A stretch of DNA of 64,000 nt from Lyophyllum atratum (taxonomy: Eukaryota > Basidiomycota > Agaricomycetes > Agaricales > Lyophyllaceae), in NCBI GenBank assembly GCA_014905825.1, contig JACGCN010000047.1, positions 186,001 through 250,000 on the forward strand, in the 5' to 3' direction. A model generated the notes under the pieces. It did no database searches. It was not told the DNA's origin and saw only the letters and a program-made list of their open reading frames with translations. This document shows, one piece after another, positions 34,317 through 44,366 of this stretch (positions within the stretch are counted from its first letter, which is position 1; every line of letters begins with the position of its first letter). A program made the translations under genes and the position numbers.

Positions 34317-35014
34317 AAAGGTCTTGTAGAGGATGTACTGGTTGGGATCCGTATAATTGCATCTGCCAATGCCATATCGGGTGGCCTCATACAAGACAAG
34401 GTTATCCGGGGTATAGTGCGTGATAGCGGTACAAGCCGTCACTGTTCGTCACGCGAGAGCAACGCATGGAGTAAAACGCATCGCACAAAGCAAAGCGAAG
34501 CCCTCTTCCATCGCAAGTTCGGGTAAGGCCGCAGGCGGCGGTTGTAAATCTGGATCCTCAGATCCTACCTGAGGACGCAGAATAATCCTGCCAGAAATAC
34601 TAGGGAAGTACGGAAGTGTTTGCGGACGGTTCAAGGAAGATCGCATCGAGGATACCCAGCGCTGAGGACATGTTCAGCTCATTCTCGTCAAAGTACGTTC
34701 CAGAACAGGTGTGTCAAGATCTTTTTGAGGTTGTTCGAGTTGCGGTTGAGCTTTGGGTGTCGCGGTCATGATGCATGATGCATGATGAGCGGAAGATGTG
34801 ATCGCTCAAAGTGGTCATGGCTTTTATTGTTGTTCTGGCATATTTATCCGCCTCCCCCCTTCCGACTCGCAAATAACTACCAGAGTCGAATTGGAAGCTG
34901 GACTTGAACTGCTCCCCACAAAACACCCAGCGGCGCCAGCGCTCATTGATATCCTCAAGTAAGAATTTCCGATGAATTTCAAGAGACATCGCGACATTAC
35001 AGAGCTACTTCATC

Positions 35015-35236
35015 CTAGATATAGTCAGCGATACCGGCAACCGCGTCGATGTCCTTCGAGCCAGTATTGGGTTTGACTGGAAGTGTAGGGTGGTGCGAGG
35101 ATTGTTATGAGTACAGGAATTTTTGGTGATCATAGTAGGCGCGAAACTCACCACCAAAAGCTGGGGCTGGGGTTGCATTTGCGAGCATGACTGCCGTAAG
35201 GCAGACAATGAGCTTCGTGACAGTCGAGTATTTCAT
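35015..35236 (-). CDS. Putative secreted precursor peptide 3 (48 aa, Cys-free core with Tyr)
   Basis: Two exons (35236-35152 and 35076-35015). The signal is MKYSTVTKLIVCLTAVMLAN, followed by ATPAPAFG. The core reads VKPNTGSKDIDAVAGIADYI and then stop. The phase-1 intron (GTGAGT to TTCCAG) is in the shared position. Compared with peptides 2 and 4 the C-terminal frame VAG-[IL]-A is conserved. However, the penultimate residue is Tyr where the others have Cys, and the internal Cys is also gone. The paired change suggests the two cysteines work together in the other peptides. A Tyr at that position is notable because UstYa enzymes are known to act on Tyr side chains. A TATAAA is about 60 nt upstream. 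Confidence 0.72.
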
Positions 35237-35296
35237 CGTGGACTTGCGGTTAGGAACTTTTGGTCGGAATGTCATGGGGAATCATGTCCGCCTCAC

Positions 35297-35302
35297 TTTA
35301 TA
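35297..35302 (-). promoter_or_regulatory. TATA box of precursor peptide 3
   Basis: TATAAA on the minus strand, about 61-66 nt upstream of the peptide 3 ATG. Confidence 0.55.
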
Positions 35303-35724
35303 CCAGTGTCCCACTGGACGGCATGCCAATGTCATGGCATAACTATAACTTGGATTGATTTGATTGAAGACATGTCATAGGCCCTGCCATGATCATCTGC
35401 CTTGAACGCCAAAATGGGCAGCCGTCAAGTCGGATCGGACGTTCTGAAGAGCTGTTTTTGACGACACAGCGCACTTCAGTCACGTTTGACGGAGAGCCAC
35501 GTAGTAGATGCTTGACGGCCGGAAAGCACTACACCGAGCTTGATCGAAAATTCATGGAATTCAAGTATAATCGCAAAGCAAGTCCAGCTATAAGCGCTTC
35601 TAGCGCGCAGAATAACTTCCCCTCGTTATTTTATTCAGACTGCTAGGTAAGGCTAGCACTTACTAAACACGACAGAAATATAGAACTATTGGGCGAGGGT
35701 GGCTCACAATGGTAATTCCGAGTC

Positions 35725-35963
35725 CTAGATGCATCCAGCGAGGTTGGCAACCCGTTCAGCACCATCCGCAGCCTCTTTGGGCTTCGTACATGAACAAGTA
35801 TCTACAAGGTGTGACTCGGTGGGTATAGGACGTGCAGTTGTAATTGCGACCAATGAAACTCACCGTTACATCTGGCGACGAACTCGGACGGAGACGGGGT
35901 CGCACCGACGAGGAGGACTGCAGTAAAACAGACCAGGAGTTTCGTGATAGTGGAGTAGTTCAT
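35725..35963 (-). CDS. Putative secreted precursor peptide 4 (58 aa)
   Basis: Two exons (35963-35864 and 35801-35725). The signal is MNYSTITKLLVCFTAVLLVG, then ATPSPSEFVARCND. The C-terminal part reads TCSCTKPKEAADGAER followed by VANLAGCI and stop. The phase-1 intron (GTGAGT to TTGTAG) lies where it does in the other three. This is the longest and most Cys-rich copy: four cysteines outside the signal (RCND, TCSC, GCI). The first exon is 15 nt longer than in peptides 2 and 3, so the pro-region has grown by five residues. It is the outermost of the minus-strand trio, and its upstream block resembles that of peptide 2. Confidence 0.72.
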
Positions 35964-36278
35964 TGCGATTGGGAAGCGTAGGCACTGGGAAGATAGGGAA
36001 AGGGGTTCTGGGTTACATTTAGCTTTTGTACCGCACCAGCTCGATATTCAATATTTATGCCACTTCGTGCATATAAAGACAGGGCAGAGAGTTCCGACAA
36101 CCGCGCAAGACTTTGCGTGTGTCCGAGGATTAAGTTGTAAATTGTCGTCTTCTTTCGTACGTCCGATATTAGCCCAACATCGACGAAGAAAGGTTGCAGA
36201 GGAGCCAACCTTATTCCTCGGTCACGATGGTCGAGTCGTTGCATTACAATCCCCTTCTGGGACTAGACCGACTAGGAC

Positions 36279-36313
36279 TTGGCACGTCAATATACCTTCG
36301 TAAATGAGAATCA
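36279..36313 (-). promoter_or_regulatory. Upstream element of peptide 4 matching that of peptide 2
   Basis: On the plus strand this reads TTGGCACGT, a short spacer, CCTTCGTAAATGA and ATCAG, about 320 bp upstream of the peptide 4 ATG, as at 34283-34316. Confidence 0.4.
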
Positions 36314-36999
36314 GCCAGGATTCATACGATGAGCAAAGCAAAGGCAAGACAAACCACGTATTACTTGTTAACCCCAGACGGTCTACGGCCGTCTAGTTGA
36401 ATCAGACGTTCCAAACTTGAAGGAACCCATGCACGGAAACAATGTAGAGTATCCCCGGGTGCGGCAGAAGTGGGATGTGTGCGACCTAGTGGTGACAGCT
36501 ACCTGTCGTGCAGCAAGAAGAATCTGGAAGACGTCACGCGATTTTTTCTTGATTTTGCGGCGTCTCGTCCTCGAAGACGAAGTAACACATACGGCCGTGG
36601 TCTGAGGTGCACTGCAGACAAATCGGAGAGGTAGTCTGACTCTTGAAAGACGGCGACAAACCGCTGGCCCGCCATTCAGAAGACGATCTGTAGTACGTCA
36701 GGTCAGTACCGATCAGCGGAGAGCCATGTATGCCAGGTTGTGGACGAACATACTATTCTGTGTGCTCTCAGTATGACTTCAAGGAGATGACGATAATTTG
36801 AGTTACGCCTTGTTTCCCGGTTCACGCGATATAGAAAGTTCGTGTCATTTCGCTTGTTGCGGTTTTAATTATAAGATATGGATACGGCGTAGTTGTAATT
36901 GTCTCGTGCTACTGATACAGTGGTCCTCGCGGAGGTTGATATGGGTATGCGTTGAGTCGTTAGGGCATGGGATGCCAAAAATAGAGTAAGTTCCGGTGA
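36314..36999. other. Intergenic region, nothing recognised
   Basis: Short open frames only. It separates the peptide array from the left copy of the PPxY membrane protein duplication. Confidence 0.4.
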
Positions 37000-37950
37000 A
37001 TCGTCGAAAATGAATGTGGGCATGCGTGTGAAGGTCGAAGCAGATAGGCATGCGATGGTGAGGACGAGGTTGGGTGTAGGGTGTTTTGAGTTTGAAGGTG
37101 AAGGGTAGGGATATGTTCATGCGAGTCTTGCGTTTATGACCGCATGACAGCCCAGGCAGCGATTCCACCTATCACAGCGAGGAGGACGAGCATAAGCAGC
37201 GCCCAAAGGCATCGCATCGCCCAGCGGACCTCCACCCTCCTCATCTCTGCAATGACGCGCTTGCGTTCCGCGTCAGTCTTGTCTGCCATCCATCCACCCT
37301 CCACATCAGTCTCATCGCTAGGTGCGCGCAGCGGCGACCAGAGGATCCAAGCACCCATGATCCAAAAAGGTGGGAACACTATAAGACGAAGGATGTTGTC
37401 AGTACGAGATCGTTGAGAAGGAGAAAGAGAACAACTCACGGAATCCAAATTTAAAGAGGTAGCGCGCGAGCGTGAGGGGCTCGGGAGCTTTGATTGCGTA
37501 TGTCGGAGGAAGGTCCTCGACGTAAGGTGGGAGTGCCTCGGCAGCGCTAAGGTCGTGCCGGCTCTCGTGCGTACGAGAGGCAGAGAGTGTGTATCCGAAA
37601 TAGTCATCGAGCGGGCTGCGCTCGGGCACCACAGTGGGCGGGGTACGCGATGTGTATGTGAGCACCGGGATAGGGGCGGGCAGGGAAGTCTGAGCTTCGA
37701 TGTCGACGGTGACAGTGGAGGTGGAGGCTACGGGGGCAGACATTGTTCAAGTCGGTTGTAGGCGGTGGTGTAGGCTTGAAGTTGCAGGCGATGCGGGGCA
37801 GGGGCTGATGAGGATGACATCTTGGTGCCGCCGCTTATATAGAATCGGTCAATATGCAGGATTGGTCGGGGAAAGCGAAGCCAATCCAGGGGTCGTCAGG
37901 GAACGTGGAAACCGATTGGATTGGTGCCTACAACTGCAAATATACTAACA
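37000..37950 (-). repeat. Left arm of an inverted segmental duplication
   Basis: Sequence from the promoter through the 3' UTR of the PPxY membrane protein gene matches 51660-52620 in opposite orientation. The upstream match includes a TATATAAGC-type TATA region and the GTTTCCACGTTCC block. Similarity fades in the 3' UTR. Confidence 0.8.
37134..37743 (-). CDS. Small PPxY-motif membrane protein (left copy)
   Basis: Unrecognised family of about 185 residues. The N-terminal half is soluble and Pro-rich (TYTSRTPPTVVPERSPLDDY) with two PPxY-type motifs (ALPPYVEDLPPTYA). These could recruit WW-domain proteins such as Rsp5 ubiquitin ligase. One intron after YLFKFGF (GTGAGT to TTATAG) joins LFPPFWIMGAWILWSPLR, the first hydrophobic segment. 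A charged loop (DKTDAERKRVIAEMRRVEVR) follows, and a second anchor, LLMLVLLAVIGGIAAWAV, ends the protein. It is nearly identical to the right copy (51874-52483) and has a diverged relative at 50619-51231. Possibly an adaptor for ubiquitin-dependent membrane protein sorting, but this rests on the motifs alone. Confidence 0.8.
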
Positions 37951-39109
37951 TAGACGTCAACATTATGTATGGAAAATCCTCGAGGTTGCCTCGAGGTTTG
38001 AACGCGTCCTAGGGAAGGGGCCTTGAAGGAAGGGAGGTTAAGCTCGTAGTCCTGATTTTCGCGTCATTTTGAGGAGCGAGGAAGGTTTTGTGCCCTGATG
38101 TTATTGTATTTTGACTCCGGATGAAATTGCTTGAAAAGGAAATTCTTGAATGCTTGCCCAAAAGTGGAAACATGCGCATTTGACTAATGGATTAAAATTG
38201 GAGAGATCCGGACGCTTGCTTTGTCGATACTTCCTTTGTCAAGTCGGTTAAGTTTACAGGGACTACGGCTCTCTCCTGAGAACCAGGAATGATAGACTAC
38301 ATTACAGAGATTTTGAATAACCTGGATCACATCCGTTAGACTTCAGTGGACATCGATATGGTCGTTTCTCCTAACGCGATGATTGTCCTCGCTACCGCGA
38401 CAAACAAATCAGAGACAGTCAATAGCTGTACTCAACTTGCAGCTTTTTTCGCCAGCTTTTTCTCTCAGCGTCAGACTCAGGCACACCCATTGAGGAAGCA
38501 CATGGGACCTCTGGCGAGGACTTCTCAATTGCAAAACGGCAGACAGTACCGCCGATTGCAGCTACCATGAATTTCTTCAATCCAACTAATCTAAGAAGGA
38601 TCGCGAGGAGTTCAAGTTCGCCAGCGGCTTGCGTACACTTTGACAGCACCACGTCGTCGATTTTGAGTCCGTACCATTTACGTGAGATGGCTAGCACACA
38701 GTTCAGTTATCTCATCAGTGATCACACGTCTCCACGGGCGAGGATGATCGAAGTCCGTGCATAGGCGGGTACCACATGGCAAAATCCTGCCGAGAAAAAA
38801 GCTGGCAGAGGAGCTGTAAATTGAGTATGGGTAATAGTAATATCTCACCTTCCAGAAGAGACATGGCCTCGAAAGGACGCCGACCACGATAATCCCGGCG
38901 TCGAGCTCTGAACAACAAATCACATTGACGCACAACTTCTGGGAAGCACTAGAGAACTTTGCTACTCCCTTAAATACATATTGCTGACGAAGACTTTGTT
39001 CTGGCAGCGACTGAAACAACGCTTTACTAACACTTCAGAAGCCAAGAGCAGCAAGGGTCTGCGGCCACGTTCCCTCCTTGACGAGGAATTGTTGCGCGTC
39101 CAGCATCCT
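37951..39109. other. Intergenic region, nothing recognised
   Basis: A minus-strand frame at 38419-38697 is the longest but has no domain or splice support. Confidence 0.4.
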
Positions 39110-39778
39110 TTACCAGACGAACGATCGTTTAGGATCATACTGCAAATCAGATAGAACGCGTGGAACGCACATGGTGTGTACAAGCTTGACGGATCCGGGG
39201 AGGGTCGTGTTGAGCTGCGTGACCGTCGCGGAGACCGTGGGGTCAAGGCGTGAAACGATGGTCGAGAAGGACGGGACGACAGCGGGAGTCAGACCCGAGA
39301 GACCGGTGGCAACGAGTCTGCAGCAGAGCGAGATCAGCTGGTGCTTTCTATAGTTTACATGGGACACGAGGGGATACTGACTGCATGACATCGGAGAAGA
39401 TGATGCTGATGGCATCGTTGGTGGGAGAGACGGTAGTAGAGCCGCTGCTGACAGGAGTACTCGCAAGAGCATCATGGGCCGTGGTGAACGCTGTGATCAT
39501 CTGGTTGACCTGGGTGCCGATGGTGCCATCCGTGGCCGTGTGGTTGGCTTGCATCGTCACTTTATCAGGGAGAGCCTTCAGAACGAGATGCTGTGCGGAT
39601 TGAAGCTATAAGAAATAAACATACAGATGTTTGGGATGTTGAAATGCATCCGTATGTCAAGCGCGCTGACGATGTCGTGGATGGCTGGGTTGGTGTTGGT
39701 CGCCTGCCGCGCCTCGAGAGGGTTGGCGAGGGCGCCTGCAATAGCAGCGAAGGCGAAGAGTGCACGGAAGGCAAACAT
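39110..39778 (-). CDS. Small secreted protein of unknown function
   Basis: The start at 39778 gives a signal peptide (MFAFRALFAFAAIAGALA) and then NPLEARQATNTNP, where EAR may be a Kex2-like pro-peptide end. Three exons: the first ends in MHFNIPNI; the second holds MQANHTATDGTIGTQVNQMI and ends DAISIIFSDVMQ; the third starts LVATGLSGLTPAVVPSF. The body is rich in Ala/Ser/Thr/Val with amphipathic helical periodicity (TAHDALASTPVSSGSTTVSP, VSATVTQLNTTLPGSVKL). It resembles fungal hydrophobic surface-binding or cell-wall proteins in style, but I cannot assign a family. The first acceptor (GATAAAG) was chosen because it is the only one that keeps the frame. Confidence 0.6.
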
Positions 39779-39999
39779 TCTGAATAGGGAGGCTCTCTGG
39801 AGTCTGGACGACACTAGACAAGGCAAGGGGAGTTGCACAGAGTCGAAGCTTTAGAAGAGCAGCAAAACAGCGTCCTAAAAGACGTCCTGGGAGGCTTGAG
39901 AGAATTTTGCGGCGGTTTTCACGGCAGCGTGGATCGTTCGCTGTGGTAGTTACGTTCACAAAGACCAAGGTAAGATGATTTTGGGAGGTCCAATCACGC

Positions 40000-42207
40000 C
40001 ACATGCGATTGAAGCGCGGGGTGGAGGATGTCAATGGATCGTGGCACTTTAGGGTCCGGATACTTGTTAAAAAAAGCTCGTCGCAGCGAGAAAGACAGCG
40101 TCAGCGCTTCCATACCCATGCCTTGTGTCCGTGGGCGCGATGAAACTAGATAGCAGAGATACATGAGAGTCGACGCAAAGAGATGGACGATCAGAGGTTT
40201 GCATGATTTCAACCTCCGCTAAATCGGTCTTTCCTTCCCACCACCACCATCCACACTTCTCATCGCTGAGAGCGGCATCCTCGATTGGAGATAACTTTGA
40301 ATCTCGCTACTCTCACGACTCGTGCGAGGCTCAGACACGGCAAATCGGCGTCACATCGTGCGTTCTATGCGCCTCCGGTCGGTTAACGGCTCTCGGGATC
40401 ACTTGCTGCCCGCCTATGCGCGAATGCTACTATAGGCGCACTTCTCATCTCCACGCGGTTCGCATACATCTCCCTTGTGAGCGCCTCGATGCTATCGGGA
40501 TGCCAAGTGCCATAAATGGAGCTCGGGTCCCCACTGTCACCCCGATGGAGTGGACTCCATGCTTGTTATCCTGCTCATTCTCATGCATTTCCACAGTCTC
40601 CTGTCATCCAACGCTCTGGTTTTTGTAAACATCGCCTCGTATATGGTTTGTCTCGCGATTTATCTCGAGATTGGTACTCGCCGCGCTCTGTCGCCTCGCC
40701 ATGCGCGACATCGCTCGCCGTTCCATCTCATCCAACGTTGAATGGAGGAATGTCGTTATATCGACGCGGGCGCCTGCACTGTTCTTGTGCAATCCTCTAC
40801 GCGATCACATCCGCACGTCGTGATCATTTCTTTCAGGCCAAATTCCATTGGAAGATCGAAATAGACTATGTCCTCGGGGCCGCAGGGCCCCACTCTACAC
40901 TTCTCAGCATGTCTATTTTCCCCTGGCCCAATATGGGTGGAAGGCGAGTTGTTTTAACTTCAATCCTTCCCCTTTTATGGGTCGCGCTCTCAGGAAGCCT
41001 GTGTGTTTTGACCAAGCTTGGCGGTACATGGTGGGAATGCATACAACGCAAGTCTCACGCTTGGATTCTACTGTCCTCTGTGTTGGGCCATTCGATTCAT
41101 GCAATCTCGGATTTCAATGTTCAAGAAACCTTAAGTCTATGGACTAGGGGATCCGCAGGCATCCGAGCTTTGCGAGTCCCGGGGTCTACCACACGTGCAG
41201 AGTGCAACAATACTACAGGACTCCCTTAGAGACCTTGTCAGCCATCATCTCGCCACGAAATGCTGCATTTCGCCCTGGGTACATCGCTATCCGCTTCATG
41301 GAAGGAAATGTATAAGAAAGGAGCTTATTCCCATGTGAAGTGCACCCAAAATAATACGTGGAATTGGAGAGCGCAACCTGAAGAGATGTGTTATAATTAT
41401 CCCGTTTATTTATATGACTTTTGCGTACACCCAACTAATTGTTCACTCGCCAACTAGTGCTGTCGTTTGAACTTCCATCGGTTGACGAGGCCAGGAATCG
41501 AAGTTTACGACATGGATGCCAAATGCAAATTAACGTATGAATCGTCAACCAGGCCAACGTCGAGATTGGTATCGACACACTTGTCATACGGTCCCCCTGG
41601 TATGTACAGTGGTAGCAATCTTCCTAGGAATCGACATATGTATACTTTTTGCTGCAAACTCAGGATATGAAGAGTCGACAAGCCGGCCAACGTCATGGTT
41701 CGTATCCCAATATTTTTTCGTCCCCTACTGTAATGGCTTTTGGGGATTTGGATTAGCATCCGCAGGGTCAAACCTAACCTGGCAAGGCCCTGAGGCATGC
41801 AGGGTATTGCGGCAAGGTACATCAATCGGCGGATTTCTCTTACTTAATTTCGGAGAACTCGCATACCTCGTTCGAATTTCGCTCCAGGCAACGATATACA
41901 CAACTTGCAGGAACAGGCGGGAGCCTTTGCCTACATAGTCTGGAAGGAACGAGACCGACATGGCGCATATCGCCTGGATCGTGAACGATGCCGCCGGCTC
42001 TACGCACGTCCGGGCCGCGCCCCAATTGGGACCCCGGCCACGTGATGCATGTAAAAAAGTTGAAGTGGCCTGATATTCGCAAACATATAAGCTTGTGATG
42101 CCAAAAGTAATAGGTCGTTGTCCTCTCTACGGCCACCATCCCTCGCGGTCAGAAAGCGCCAGTCCCAGCGCCGTCCTCCACCCTACCCCAGGAACCTCAC
42201 TACAACT
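40000..42207. other. Gene-poor stretch upstream of ERG3
   Basis: Several open frames exist (such as 40516-41229 on the plus strand), but composition and lack of domains argue against real genes. Two imperfect direct repeats of about 40 nt, near 41540 and 41672, share the block GGCCAACGTC. Confidence 0.4.
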
Positions 42208-43455
42208 ATGGATCTCGTCCTCAACATCTGTGATGACCTTTTCCTCGACAAGGTCTGGGCAAACCTTGTCCCGCTTTCTGCCTTCATAAACACCCAGACG
42301 TCGCTCAATAGCACCATCGTAATTCCCCTCGTCGAATCCGCATCGAAATGGTCGCAGATGGTCGCGCGCCTACCACACCCAGCCATCGCCGTGGACGACC
42401 TCGCCTCGCTCTACACTTCCACTTCTGCTTCCGCACTACCAATAGCGCAGCTTTCTGCATGGCCTAGGGATTACATCCCCCGGCAGATGGTCTCGCTATG
42501 TGCCCTCACGCTTATTGGCATCCACGTCATGTACTTCCTGTTTGCGTGGCTATCGTACACGTTCTTATTCAACAAGGATATGATGCGCCATCCGCGTTTT
42601 CTAAAAAACCAGATCAAGTTGGAGATCCAGTGCAGCTTGCGTGCTTTCCCCGGCATGATGCTCCTCACGCTGCCGTGGTTCCAGGCGGAGGTCATGGGGT
42701 ATTCGAGATTATACGAAGGGCTGGACACGTATGGTTATTTATACCTTGTCGTATCAGCACCACTGTCAGTTTCATCGTCTCTAGTCCTGGTTATTGTAGT
42801 TGACCTGTTATCACAGATTCTTGCTTTTCACCGACTATTGCATATACTGGATCCACCGCGGCCTGCATATACCGTTCTTCTATAAGACCCTGCACAAGTC
42901 GCACCACAAATGGATCAGTACGTCCCTCTTCTGACCAATTTCCGCGAAACCCTGGACTGACGTCGACGCCTATTTTAGTCCCTTCACCCTTTGCATCCCA
43001 TGCTTTCCATGCTGTCGACGGATATCTGCAATCCGTGCCATATCATCTCTTCGTTTTCATTTTCCCGCTTCATCGAGTGCTATACCTTGTACTCTTCGTT
43101 CTTGTTAACTTCTGGACCATTTTTGTGCGTTTTTTTCACCGTGTTCGGTTTAATGTGCCTTTCTGATCTTCTCTCGTGTGCCTTTAGATTCACGATTCTG
43201 ACATGATCACGGGACATGCGCTCGAGAAAGTAATCAATGGCCCCGCTCACCACACACTGCATCACATCTACTTCACTGTGAACTATGGGCAGGTATGCTA
43301 CGATCTCTCTGTTGTCCACCCCGTCCCGGTGATCTGATCTTTATTTCCAGTATTTCACTTGGGCAGACCGTGCCGGCAAATCCTACCGCCAGCCAGAATC
43401 GTCGCTGGACCCATTGCTAGAGGTCCAGGCGCTAGACGAATCGAAAAAGCAATAG
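42208..43455 (+). CDS. ERG3: Sterol C-5 desaturase (ERG3)
   Basis: ER membrane di-iron enzyme that introduces the C-5 double bond in ergosterol synthesis. The start at 42208 gives [20 protein letters not shown]. Exons join as [66 protein letters not shown] and [18 protein letters not shown]. The three His boxes of the fatty-acid hydroxylase superfamily are present: HRGLH, HKSHH and HTLHH. Hydrophobic spans include [20 protein letters not shown]. The C-terminus is [13 protein letters not shown]. All residues expected for activity are visible and no frame break is seen. Length, about 330 residues, is normal. An azole- or sterol-responsive promoter is likely by family but no element was identified. 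Confidence 0.92.
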
Positions 43456-43491
43456 AGGTCCATTAGGATTGACTCAACATGATCTAAGCAT

Positions 43492-44302
43492 CTAACTTAA
43501 TTTAGCATGCCAATCTTTGGGATGGCTTGTACGCATTATATACCACAAACAACGCATTGACCATCGTTCGAATCTAACCTCCAAACCGATGAGGAGACTG
43601 GAATACTCATATGTCAGTAGGTCGAATGGCTCAGGGAGTCCATCGATCGCCGCCCTCCAAGCTTCAAGAGCACAGTTGATATGGAGTTGACGCGTTGACG
43701 TCGAGATATAAAAAACGTCCATCAGTATCACGGCCTCAAACGACCCCCCTCCACCCCCGGGTATAATTACGCGGGGTCGACTGGCAAGTTCTGCATCCTG
43801 TTGAGCGTGTTCGATGGTCAAATTCCTCAAGAATTCCGGCTGGACTTGCCCCGCCCTCAAGTCGCAACGATGCGTAGCGGGTTTGTGTATGTGCTATGTA
43901 CGTCATATGCATGGCGAGGATGTTGGGACGAGATGCGGCCGCGTAGTCGACCGTTGGTCGACCGCAACGTTGCTTGAACTTGGTTGAACTTGAACTTGAA
44001 GCCTGATGGAATGATCTGCCTCACGTGCGTCAACGCGTCACGCGTCAGGCCCAGGCCCAGGGGTCACTGACATTCATTGGTCCAGCATGTATCAACTCTA
44101 ACTTGGGTCCTCCACAGCAAGTAAGTACTTCGGTATAGGTGTACTTCGACCCAGACCTTTCAATTTCCCACTGTGTCTCATCGAAGATTCTAAATATCAC
44201 ATTCGTGTCGAGGAGCGGGGAACAATATTCATGATGGGGACCTATCACAGCCTTACAGGCTTTGCTGGGGAAGAAGACTGTCAACACTCGGTATTGCTCC
44301 AT
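43492..44302 (-). CDS. Possible hypothetical gene, two separated frames
   Basis: Two minus-strand frames may be exons of one gene: 44302-44045 (MEQYRVLTVFFPSKACKAVI, then DTNVIFRIFDETQWEIE) and 43860-43492 (FLRNLTIEHAQQDAELA, then GSFEAVILMDVFYISTST). The first ends next to a donor-like GTCAGT after GPMN. No family recognised. The intron between them would be long, so joining them is uncertain; both could be independent fragments. Confidence 0.3.
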
Positions 44303-44366
44303 CTGGACAGCCTCTGGTCATATATACTATAAGGTCTCTGGTTTACTCTGTGTCGATCTCCATCTC

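Noticed and set aside
34750..34800. CATGATG triple repeat as a regulatory array
   Set aside because: Only three short copies; indistinguishable from simple-sequence noise.
32089..35963. The four small peptides as mating pheromone precursors
   Set aside because: Mushroom pheromone precursors end in a CaaX box with Cys at the fourth position from the end and have no signal peptide. Here Cys is penultimate (absent in peptide 3) and signal peptides are present.
40203..41229. Long plus-strand frames as a gene upstream of ERG3
   Set aside because: No domain, poor protein-like composition, no convincing introns.
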